DNA of 64,000 nt, taken from Alphaproteobacteria bacterium (lineage in GTDB: Bacteria; Pseudomonadota; Alphaproteobacteria; UBA8366; Aestuariispiraceae). The stretch spans positions 124,001 through 188,000 of the forward strand of contig JANSXE010000007.1 in NCBI GenBank assembly GCA_024743195.1, written 5' to 3'. The notes under the pieces are model-generated. The model was not told the origin of the DNA. It did no database searches and saw only the letters and a list, made by a program, of their open reading frames with translations. This document shows, in pieces, positions 42,133 to 49,868 of this stretch (within the stretch, counting starts at the first letter, position 1; each line of letters starts with the position of its first letter). The translations under genes were made by a program, and so were the position numbers.

Positions 42133-43911
42133 TCAGGCCCCGGCCTGGGGCCGCATGTCGGCCATGGAGATTCCGGCCACCGGAACCGGCTTCTTCATGG
42201 CGTCGCGGCGGAAGGGCTCGCCCAACTCCTGGTTCAGGATCACCTCGATGAAGGTGGTGACGCCCTCGGCCATCTGCGCCTTGACCGCGGCGTCCAGCGC
42301 GTCGGTCAGTTGCTGCATAGTCGTCGCCTGAACGCCCTTGTGGCCGCAGGCCTCCGCGATCCTGGCGTACTGCACGTCGAGGTCGAGTTCGGTGCCGACG
42401 AAATTGTCGTCGAACCAGAGGGTCGTGTTCCGCTTCTCCGCCCCCCACTGGTAGTTGCGGAAGATCACCATCGTGATCGGCGGCCAGGGATCGCGCCCCA
42501 CCGCCGTCATCTCGTTCATGGAGATGCCGAAGGCGCCGTCGCCGGCAAAGCCGACCACCGGGATGTCCGGCTTGCCGATCTTGGCCCCGACGATCGCCGG
42601 AAAGCCGTAGCCGCAGGGCCCGAACAGCCCCGGAGCCAGATACTTCCGGCCCTCCTCGAAGGTCGGATAGGCGTTGCCGATCGCGCAGTTGTTGCCGATG
42701 TCGGAGGAGATGATCGCCTCGCGCGGGAGCGCCGCCTGGATGGCCCGCCAGGCCATGCGCGGGCTCATCCGCTCCGGATGGGCGGCCCGCGCGCGCGCGT
42801 TCCAGGTCGTGCCCGGGTCGTCGTCCTCGTGATCCATCGAGGAGAGAGCCTGCAGCCAGCGCGAGCGCGTCTCCGCGATCAGATCGCGGCGCGCCTGGCG
42901 GCCGGCGTCGCCGGCGTCGGCGGAAAGCGCCGCCAACAGCCGCTCCGCCACGCTCTTCGCATCGCCCTGGATTCCGACCGTGACCTTCTTGGTCAGCCCG
43001 ATCCGGTCCGGATTGACGTCCACCTGGATCACCTTGGCGTCCTTCGGCCAATAGTCGATCCCATAGCAGGGCAGCGTCGAGAAGGGATTGAGCCGCGTGC
43101 CCAAGGCCAGGACGACGTCGGCCTTGGCGATCAGTTCCATCGCCGCCTTGGAGCCGTTATAGCCGAGCGGCCCGACCGACAGCGGATGCGAGCCCGGGAA
43201 GGCGTCGTTGTGCTGATAGCCGCAGCAGACCGGGGCGTCGAGCCGCTCCGCCAGCGCGCGCGAGGCGTCGATCGCGCCCGCCAGCACCACGCCGGCCCCG
43301 TTCAGAAGCACCGGGAACTGCGCCTCGGAGAGCAGCCGCGCGGCCTCCGCCACGCCCTTCTCGCCGCCGGCGGGACGTTCGATCTCGATGCGCTGCGGCA
43401 ACTCGATGTCGATCACCTGGGTCCAGTAGTCGCGCGGCACGTTGATCTGCGCCGGCGCCGAGCCGCGCCAGGCCTTCTCGATCACCCGGTTCAGAACCTC
43501 GGCGATGCGGGTGGGATCGCGCACTTCCTCCTGATAGCAGACCATGTCCTCGAACAGCGCCATCTGCTCGATTTCCTGGAAGCCGCCCTGGCCGATCGTC
43601 TTGTTGGCGGCCTGCGGGGTGACCAGCAGCATCGGCGTGTGGTTCCAGTAGGCGGTCTTGATCGGGGTTACGAAATTGGTGATCCCGGGACCGTTCTGGG
43701 CGATCGCCATCGCCATCTTGCCGGTCGCGCGGGTGTAGCCGTCCGCCGTCATGCCCGCATTGCACTCGTGCGCGCAGTCCCAGAAGGTGATCCCGGCCGC
43801 CGGAAACAGGTCCGACACCGGCATCATGGCCGACCCGATGATCCCGAAGGCGTGCTCGATCCCGTGCATCTGGAGGACCTTCACGAAGGCCTCCTCGGTG
43901 GTCATCTTCAT
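42133..43911 (-). CDS. xsc: Sulfoacetaldehyde acetyltransferase
   Basis: 592 residues, thiamine-diphosphate enzyme. It turns sulfoacetaldehyde plus phosphate into acetyl phosphate and sulfite, the desulfonation step of taurine, isethionate and related C2 sulfonates. The N terminus TTEEAFVKVLQMHGIEHAFG with IIGSAMMPVSDLFPAAGITFWD is nearly diagnostic for Xsc; the cofactor motif starts GFAGDGAFGIS and continues through the NYQWGAEKRN region. First gene of xsc-ackA on the minus strand. A MocR-like operator dyad lies 125-145 bp upstream. Confidence 0.93.
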   Translation of the reverse strand: MKMTTEEAFVKVLQMHGIEHAFGIIGSAMMPVSDLFPAAGITFWDCAHECNAGMTADGYTRATGKMAMAIAQNGPGITNFVTPIKTAYWNHTPMLLVTPQAANKTIGQGGFQEIEQMALFEDMVCYQEEVRDPTRIAEVLNRVIEKAWRGSAPAQINVPRDYWTQVIDIELPQRIEIERPAGGEKGVAEAARLLSEAQFPVLLNGAGVVLAGAIDASRALAERLDAPVCCGYQHNDAFPGSHPLSVGPLGYNGSKAAMELIAKADVVLALGTRLNPFSTLPCYGIDYWPKDAKVIQVDVNPDRIGLTKKVTVGIQGDAKSVAERLLAALSADAGDAGRQARRDLIAETRSRWLQALSSMDHEDDDPGTTWNARARAAHPERMSPRMAWRAIQAALPREAIISSDIGNNCAIGNAYPTFEEGRKYLAPGLFGPCGYGFPAIVGAKIGKPDIPVVGFAGDGAFGISMNEMTAVGRDPWPPITMVIFRNYQWGAEKRNTTLWFDDNFVGTELDLDVQYARIAEACGHKGVQATTMQQLTDALDAAVKAQMAEGVTTFIEVILNQELGEPFRRDAMKKPVPVAGISMADMRPQAGA

Positions 43912-44520
43912 GCGGCGCGCTCCCTGATTAACCAGCCCGGCGCGCGGCGCCGTCGCGCCCGCACGCCCGGGTCGTGCCCTCTAGGGTATCAGGCCGACGG
44001 GCCGCCCGCCGTAAGAGCCAGATGCAGGCTAACATCTGGTCCACTGCTTGGGCCAGAGCGTCGCCTCACCGATCCCTGGCCCCATGCTTGGACAGCATCT
44101 GGCCCTAGCCAAAGCGTCCCGTTGTCGGCGACCCTTTTCAAGCGCGTCGCGTGCACGGGAAAAGCGGTGTAAACTGACGTGGTTACCGCGGCGCCGCAAG
44201 CGATCGCGGCCGGCGGGTTGAGCGGAGGAGGAACCGCGCCGGCCCGTTCGGATCGGCGGGACTGCCGCAGGACTGCGGCGGAACTGCCGCGGGACTGCAC
44301 CGAAATCCGTGACGTCGTGCAGTACGATGGTCGATCCGAAAACGCCTGTCGCAAGCGGTCTTTCCGAAGAGACTGTGCGACGCGACGCGGCGGCGACGCC
44401 CCGGCTAAGGGCCAGGCCTGACGGCCCTCAGAAGCCTCAGCCGGACCCGAACAGAGAGCGGACGGCCCGTTCCGGGCCGATCCTTGGGTCAACTAGGTTC
44501 ACTTGGGAGACTGAGAGATC
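43912..44520. other. Long divergent control region between xsc and the second binding-protein gene
   Basis: 609 bp with no credible gene. It holds the xsc-side operator cluster (44030-44116), a stretch of imperfect GGACTGCCGC-type tandem repeats at 44259-44295, and the binding-protein leader with GGGAG shortly before 44521. The 300 bp next to the binding-protein gene have biased composition but no clear promoter hexamers. Confidence 0.5.
44036..44095. promoter_or_regulatory. MocR-like operator cluster upstream of xsc
   Basis: Dyad CTGGTCCA-N5-TGGGCCAG at 44036-44056 matches the dyad between the aminotransferase and the MocR regulator (15 of 21). A second, weaker dyad CTGGCCCC-N4-TTGGACAG follows at 44076-44095, and CTGGCCC recurs at 44099-44105. 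Repeats of TGCTTGG (44045-44051 and 44085-44091) suggest the region arose by duplication. Multiple copies at one promoter are typical of MocR binding. Confidence 0.55.
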
Positions 44521-45699
44521 ATGACGAGCTTCAGCAAGAGCCAACGCGCCTCGCGCGCGACGCAGCGCGCGGCCCGGGCGTTCACCCGACGCCAGCTTCT
44601 GAAAAGCGCGGCGGCGGCGGGCGCGGTGGTCGCCGCCGGTCCGGCGATCGTGCGCGACGCCTTTTCGTCCTCGGGCGAAATCAACATCCTGATGTGGTCG
44701 GACTATTTGCCCGAGCCTTTCATCAAATCGTTCACGGACGCGACCGGCATCACGGTGAACTACACCGGCATCGGCTCGAACGAGGAAATCATCAACAAGA
44801 TGAAGGCGACGCAGGGCCAGGGCTTCGACATCGTCAGCCCGACCAACATGCGCTCGCTGCAGTGGGAGCCGTTGGAGCTCCTGCAGCCCTTCGACTACGG
44901 CCGCATCCCCAACCTCGAGAACGTCAACCCGGCGATGCTGCAGGTCGGCGACACCGAGTGGAACTTCGCCGGCAAGGGCTCGCACTGGCTGCCGCATATC
45001 TGGGGCACCGAGGCGATCGGCTGGCGCATCGACCAGTGGGCGCCGGCGGACGGGATTCCGAGCTACGGCGACGTCTGGGACGACGCCAATGCGGGCAAGA
45101 CCATGGGCCGGCCGCACTCGATGATGCTGGGCGCCGGGCTTTACATGGAGCGCATCGGCGAGCTTGAGGCCGGCGCGATGCGCAAGGCCTATGAGAGCGA
45201 GGAGACGATGCGCCCGATCTGGCAGAAGGTCACCGACTTCTGCGTCTCCAAGAAGGGCAACATCAAGCTGTTCTGGAACGACGCGGACACGCAGAAGAAC
45301 GGCCTCCTGAACGAAGGCGTGGTCGTCGGCCAGACCTGGGACGGCCCGCCGCTGGCGATGAAGACGGACGGCGAACCGGTCACCTACCAGGCGCCGAAGG
45401 AAGGCGCACTGGCCTGGGTGGACGGCATGTCGATCCCGGTCGGGGCGGCGAATGTCGACCAGATCTACGCGTTCCTGGAGTTCGCCTTCCAGCCGCAGCC
45501 CGCGGGCGCGGCGATCGACCACCACGGCTACAACTCGGCGGTCCTGGGGGCCGACGCGCACGCCGGCGACCAGTACAAGAAGAACTTCACGGAAGCCTAT
45601 CCGGGCGAGGCGTTGAGCAACCTCTGGCCCTGGCCGAAGGAGCCGGTCTGGTACGCCGAGGTGCGCACCGAATACCGCAACAAGTTCGTCAACGCCTGA
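44521..45699 (+). CDS. Tat-exported substrate-binding protein of a polyamine-type ABC transporter
   Basis: 392 residues. The N terminus is a Tat-type signal (FTRRQLLKSAAAAGAVVAAG), unlike the Sec signal of the other potD-like protein in this window. The mature protein has the PotD/PotF fold: INILMWSDYLPEPFIKSF, GFDIVSPTNMRSLQWEPLE, WGTEAIGWRIDQWAP. Substrate unknown; family members bind polyamines and sometimes other cationic or zwitterionic amines. Divergent from xsc. A stable hairpin separates it from the ATPase gene. Confidence 0.83.
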   Translation: MTSFSKSQRASRATQRAARAFTRRQLLKSAAAAGAVVAAGPAIVRDAFSSSGEINILMWSDYLPEPFIKSFTDATGITVNYTGIGSNEEIINKMKATQGQGFDIVSPTNMRSLQWEPLELLQPFDYGRIPNLENVNPAMLQVGDTEWNFAGKGSHWLPHIWGTEAIGWRIDQWAPADGIPSYGDVWDDANAGKTMGRPHSMMLGAGLYMERIGELEAGAMRKAYESEETMRPIWQKVTDFCVSKKGNIKLFWNDADTQKNGLLNEGVVVGQTWDGPPLAMKTDGEPVTYQAPKEGALAWVDGMSIPVGAANVDQIYAFLEFAFQPQPAGAAIDHHGYNSAVLGADAHAGDQYKKNFTEAYPGEALSNLWPWPKEPVWYAEVRTEYRNKFVNA

Positions 45700-45740
45700 T
45701 CCGGGCGGGCGGCCCGACGCGGCCGCACGGCGATCTGGGG

Positions 45741-45767
45741 CCGGGCGCACTCGGGGGAGGCGCCCGG
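45741..45767 (+). terminator. Hairpin between the binding-protein and ATPase genes
   Basis: Stem CCGGGCGC (45741-45748) / GCGCCCGG (45760-45767), loop 11 nt, no T-run. Same position as the ugpB hairpin in this window: right after the periplasmic binding protein. Likely sets the ratio of binding protein to membrane components. Confidence 0.5.
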
Positions 45768-45847
45768 TCCCGCGGCCGCTTTCGTGAAGGGTCGCCCGTG
45801 CGGCGGCCCCTCGCCTTTCGCTCCCCCGCAGCGTTCGGAGCCGACGC

Positions 45848-46945
45848 ATGAGTGCACCCGCGGTGGAGCTCGACTCCGTCACCATCAAGTTCGGCGCCTT
45901 CACGGCGGTCCGCGACGTCCAGATCGACATCAAGGACGGCGAGTTTTTCAGCTTTCTCGGCCCCTCCGGCTGCGGCAAGACGACCCTGCTGCGCGCCGTC
46001 TCCGGCTTTCTGGAGCCGACCGTGGGCGCGATCCGCATCCACGGGAACGACATGGGCGGGATCGGCCCGAACATCCGGCCGACCGCGCTGATCTTCCAGA
46101 ATCTCGCGCTCTTCCCGCTGATGACGGTGTGGGAGAACATCGCCTTCGGCCTCGAGGTGCGCGGCGTCGCGAAGGCGGAGCGCCGGCGCCGCGCCGACGA
46201 ACTCCTCGACCTGATCGCGCTGCCCGGCCAGGGCGATAAGATGGTCAGCGAGCTGTCCGGCGGTCAGAAGCAGCGCGTCGCGATCGCCCGCGCGCTCGCC
46301 GTCGAGCCGCAGGTGCTGCTGCTGGACGAGCCGCTCTCCGCCCTCGATCTCAAGCTGCGCCAGCACATGCGCACTGAGCTGCGCGCCATCCAGCAGCGCG
46401 TCGGCCTGACCTTCATCTACATCACCCACGACCAGGGCGAGGCGCTGACCATGTCCGACCGCATCGCGGTCATGAGTTCCGGCGTGATCGAACAGGTCGG
46501 CCCGGGCGCCGACGTCTACGACCGTCCCGACACCGCCTTCGTGGCGAGCTTCGTGGGCGAGAACAACGCCTTCCGCGGCCGCGTTCAGGAGATCGCCGGC
46601 GAGGACGTGCGGCTCGAGACCGCGCACGGCCCGCTGGTCGGCCGTCTGAACCCGCGCAATCCGGTGCGCGAGGGCGACGAGGCCTATCTCTTCGTCCGGC
46701 CCGAGAGCCTGAAGCCCGCGGAAGCCGACGAAAGCCTGAACCGCATCGAGGCCACCGTGCGCCAGGACGAGTTCGAAGGGAGCTTCCACCATCTGATCCT
46801 CGCCGCCGGCGAGGACGAAGCGCTGCGCATGTCCTCGCCCAACGACGGCGGCCGCGAAGGCGGGCGTGAGGGCGAATCGCTCGCCGTCCGGTTCGAGCCG
46901 AAGCGGGCGGTCGCCCTGCCGCTCGGCCCCTTGGCCACCGAATAA
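45848..46945 (+). CDS. Polyamine-type ABC transporter ATPase (PotG/PotA-like)
   Basis: 365 residues. Walker [10 protein letters not shown], signature LSGGQKQRVAIARALA, Walker [14 protein letters not shown], His in YITHDQGEALTMSD. The C-terminal TOBE-type region carries a Gly/Arg/Glu-rich insertion (DGGREGGREGE). ATG 45848 gives the standard first strand (VELDSVTIKFGAFTAV). Second gene of the transporter operon; the permease genes follow. Confidence 0.9.
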   Translation: MSAPAVELDSVTIKFGAFTAVRDVQIDIKDGEFFSFLGPSGCGKTTLLRAVSGFLEPTVGAIRIHGNDMGGIGPNIRPTALIFQNLALFPLMTVWENIAFGLEVRGVAKAERRRRADELLDLIALPGQGDKMVSELSGGQKQRVAIARALAVEPQVLLLDEPLSALDLKLRQHMRTELRAIQQRVGLTFIYITHDQGEALTMSDRIAVMSSGVIEQVGPGADVYDRPDTAFVASFVGENNAFRGRVQEIAGEDVRLETAHGPLVGRLNPRNPVREGDEAYLFVRPESLKPAEADESLNRIEATVRQDEFEGSFHHLILAAGEDEALRMSSPNDGGREGGREGESLAVRFEPKRAVALPLGPLATE

Positions 46946-46971
46946 CGGCGCGCGGCGGGGGACCCGAGGTC

Positions 46972-47901
46972 ATGGCGCTCACCGGCTGGCTCAAGAGCTT
47001 CCTCGGCAAGAACGGCCTTCTGGTCGGGCTCTACATCCTGATCGCTGTTGCGGTCTGGATCGTGCTGCTGATCGTGCTGCCGCAGCTTTTCATGCTGGAC
47101 TTCTCGTTCCGCTACAACCTGCCGCCGGGTCAGGTGGGCGGACCGCAGGACGTCTACACGCTTTCGAACTACAAATATCTCGTGTTCGGCAGCCCGGGGA
47201 ACCAAGCGGCCTACAATTGGATCGACCTCTCGGTCTTCGGCCAGACGATCCTGGCGGCGATCTTCGTCACCCTGATCGATTTGGCGCTGTGCTATCCGAT
47301 CGCCTACTACCTCGCCCATGTGGCGAAGGGGGCGACGGGGCGCCTTCTCGTACTCTCGCTGATCATCCCCTATTGGGTGAACGAGATCCTGCGCGCCTTC
47401 GCCTTCCGGATCATCTTCGGGGCCAGCGGCGTCATCAACAACGCGCTGATCTATATCGGCGTGATCGACCAGCCGATCGACTTCATCCGCGAGGATGTCG
47501 CGCTCTATACCGGGCTCAGCTACGCCTACATCCTGCTGATGATCTTCCCGATCTACAACGCGGTCGAGAGCCTGGACCGGAACCAGGTCGAGGCCGCACG
47601 CGACATGGGGGCCAGCTGGCTGCGCATCCATTGGCGCATCGTCATCCCCTACGCCAAGCCGGGCATCGCGTCGGGCTGCACCATGGTCTTCATGCTGACA
47701 GCCGGCGCCTTGGCCGCGCCGCAGATCCTGGGCGGGCCGTCCAGTCTCTGGTTCACGCAGCTGATCGTCCAATGGTTCAACACCGGCGGCAACTGGCCGC
47801 GGGGCAGCGCCTACGCGATCGCGCTCCTGATCGCCTGCGTCGCCTTCGTGCTGTTCATGATGCGGATCTTCAAGATCCGGGTGGGAGAGATCGGCCGATG
47901 A
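46972..47901 (+). CDS. Polyamine-type ABC transporter permease (PotH/PotB-like)
   Basis: 309 residues, six membrane helices. Landmarks: IIPYWVNEILRAFAFRIIFG, LSYAYILLMIFPIYNAVESL, coupling loop with QVEAARDMGASWLRIHWRIVIP quoted in part, and a helix with LAAPQILGGPSSLW. Its stop codon overlaps the start of the next permease gene by 4 bp. Confidence 0.9.
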   Translation: MALTGWLKSFLGKNGLLVGLYILIAVAVWIVLLIVLPQLFMLDFSFRYNLPPGQVGGPQDVYTLSNYKYLVFGSPGNQAAYNWIDLSVFGQTILAAIFVTLIDLALCYPIAYYLAHVAKGATGRLLVLSLIIPYWVNEILRAFAFRIIFGASGVINNALIYIGVIDQPIDFIREDVALYTGLSYAYILLMIFPIYNAVESLDRNQVEAARDMGASWLRIHWRIVIPYAKPGIASGCTMVFMLTAGALAAPQILGGPSSLWFTQLIVQWFNTGGNWPRGSAYAIALLIACVAFVLFMMRIFKIRVGEIGR

Positions 47902-49349
47902 GATCCCACCAGCTCATGAAGCTGATGATCGGCTTCTACATCGTCCTGTTCTTCGGCTATCTGTTCGGGCCGCTCATCATCATGAGCGTCACGGCCTTCA
48001 ACTCATCGGACTTCCCGCGGGTGACGCCGTGGGACTGCTTCACGCTCGAGTGGTTCCCCGAACTGCGCCGGGACCGCTTCCTGGTCGAAGGCTTTCAGAA
48101 CAGCCTGATCATCGGGGTGGGCGTGGTGCTGCTCGCGACGCCGATGGGGCTCGCCGGCGCGCTGTTTCTGACCCAACTCGGCCGCCGCGCGCGGTCGACC
48201 TTCTACACCGTCATGATCTCGCCGATCCTGGTGCCGGGCGTGGTGCTCGGCATCTCGACGATCATCTTCTGGCGTCGGCTGGGGGAGATGGCCGGCGTCA
48301 GCGGCGAGCAGAACATCCTCTATGACGGGATCTTCATGACGATCCTGGGCCAATCGACCTTCATCTCGGCCTTCACCATGCTGGTCTTCATCGCCCGGCT
48401 CCAGCGCTTCGATCCGGCGTTGGAGGAGGCGGCGCTCGATCTCGGCGCGACCAAGCCCCAGGCCTTCCGCAAGGTGCTGGTGCCCTTCCTCAAGCCGGCG
48501 ATCGCCTCGGCCGCGGTGCTGGCCTTCCTCGCCAGCTTCGAGAACTACAACACCACCGTCTTCACCATCCTGCAGGACAAGACGCTGACCACGGTGCTGG
48601 CCAGCAAGGTTCGCTACGGCATCGACCCGTCGATCAGCGCGCTGGCCGTGCTGATCGTCGCGCTGACCCTGGTCGGCGCCTTCGTCTACGAGGTGCTGCG
48701 TCGGCGCGAGGAGCGCGAAGCGCAGGAGATCGAGGCCCGCGCACGCGCCGCCGAACGCCTCGACCTGCAGGAGGCCGCGACCGGCGAAGGCCCCGAGGCG
48801 GCCCCCGCCCCGGCCGCGCCGACCCCGTCCGGCGGCCGCGGCGGCTTCCGGCTGGAGGCGCATCACCTCGCGATCCTGCTCGCCCTCGTCGCGGTCGCCG
48901 GGATCGCGCGGCTGATGCTGAGCGACGACGTCTACACCGCCGACGCCTGCAAGGAGCAGATCCGGTTTGAGAAGCTGGAGCGCCAGCAGGAGCTGATGGA
49001 GCGCCAGCGCCAACTCATGCAGGAGCGCCTGCAACAGCAGCAGCAAGAGCAGCCGCAGCAGTCCGCGCCGCGCGGCGACGACTATCGCTCGATCTTCGAT
49101 CCGGGCAATCTGCAAGGGGCCGAGCCGCGCGTCGACGAGCCGGAGGCGGCCCCGGCGCCGGAAAGCGACGCCGGCCCGGGCGGCGCGCAGGACTACCCGT
49201 CGATCTTCGCGCCGCAGAACCTGCTGGGGATCGAGCCGCGGGTCGACGAGCCGCAATCCGCGCCGCAGGAACCGGAGGACGCGCCGCCGAAGGACTATCA
49301 ATCGATCTTCGACCCGAACGCCTTGCAGCCTGCGCCGCAGGGCCAGTGA
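47898..49349 (+). CDS. PotC/PotI-like permease with a long extra C-terminal domain
   Basis: 483 residues, about 200 more than ordinary PotC/PotI. Residues 1-268 are a standard permease with the coupling loop EEAALDLGATKPQAFRKVLV (176-195). After it come a charged coiled-coil-like stretch (269-292), a Pro/Ala linker, a seventh predicted membrane helix at about 323-340 (HLAILLALVAVAGIARLML), and a Gln/Glu/Arg-rich coiled coil (352-388). Three copies of a short motif then follow: DYRSIFDPGNL (395), DYPSIFAPQNL (432) and DYQSIFDPNAL (466). The extension is in one frame with continuous codon bias and no break. Its role is unknown; the repeats look like a docking surface. Translation is coupled to the preceding permease. 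Confidence 0.85.
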   Translation: MRSHQLMKLMIGFYIVLFFGYLFGPLIIMSVTAFNSSDFPRVTPWDCFTLEWFPELRRDRFLVEGFQNSLIIGVGVVLLATPMGLAGALFLTQLGRRARSTFYTVMISPILVPGVVLGISTIIFWRRLGEMAGVSGEQNILYDGIFMTILGQSTFISAFTMLVFIARLQRFDPALEEAALDLGATKPQAFRKVLVPFLKPAIASAAVLAFLASFENYNTTVFTILQDKTLTTVLASKVRYGIDPSISALAVLIVALTLVGAFVYEVLRRREEREAQEIEARARAAERLDLQEAATGEGPEAAPAPAAPTPSGGRGGFRLEAHHLAILLALVAVAGIARLMLSDDVYTADACKEQIRFEKLERQQELMERQRQLMQERLQQQQQEQPQQSAPRGDDYRSIFDPGNLQGAEPRVDEPEAAPAPESDAGPGGAQDYPSIFAPQNLLGIEPRVDEPQSAPQEPEDAPPKDYQSIFDPNALQPAPQGQ

Positions 49350-49393
49350 CGCGCCCCTTGAGCGGACGGGCGGCCTGTGACAGCGTCTCGCCC

Positions 49394-49843
49394 ATGACCG
49401 ACATCGCCCCCGCAACGCCGGCCGACGAGGCCGATTGGCTGCGCCTGTGGAGCGCCTATTTGCGCTTCTACAAGACCCATCTGCCGGACGGCGTGAGCCG
49501 GGCCACCTGGCGGCGCATCCTGGACGAGCGCCACCCCTTCCGCTGCTTCATCGCCCGCGCGCCGGACGGCGGGCCGGCGATCGGCTTCGCGCTGCATTGG
49601 CCGCACGCGTCGAGCTGGTGCGCGGTGGGCGACATGTATCTGGAAGACCTCTATGTCGACGCGGCCGTGCGCGGCCGCGGGGTCGGCCGCGCCCTGATCG
49701 AAGCGGTGATCGACGCCGCGCGGGCGGAGAAGATGGACCGCGTCTACTGGCACACGGGCGAGGACAACGCGACCGCGCGGCGCCTCTACGACCGCGTCGC
49801 CGGAGACCATGACGGGCACGTGCGCTACCGCATCGAGTTCTAG
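49394..49843 (+). CDS. GNAT family N-acetyltransferase
   Basis: 149 residues. Motif A is LYVDAAVRGRGVGRALIEAVIDAA (given in part), with the acetyl-CoA loop RGRGVG. A C-terminal segment WHTGEDNATARRLYDRVAGDHDG completes the fold. Close to an amine transporter and an amine oxidase, so an amine acceptor is conceivable but unproven. Start at 49394 (MTDIAPATPADEADWL) gives the usual first strand. Confidence 0.82.
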   Translation: MTDIAPATPADEADWLRLWSAYLRFYKTHLPDGVSRATWRRILDERHPFRCFIARAPDGGPAIGFALHWPHASSWCAVGDMYLEDLYVDAAVRGRGVGRALIEAVIDAARAEKMDRVYWHTGEDNATARRLYDRVAGDHDGHVRYRIEF

Positions 49844-49868
49844 CGCAACCACATCGGCGGGCGACGGG

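Noticed and set aside
44179-44421. Possible small gene of about 80 codons in the long xsc/binding-protein spacer
   Set aside because: Starts at a GTG without a ribosome site, and its composition (Arg and Cys scattered in repeats) looks like noise from GGACTGCCGC-type repeats.
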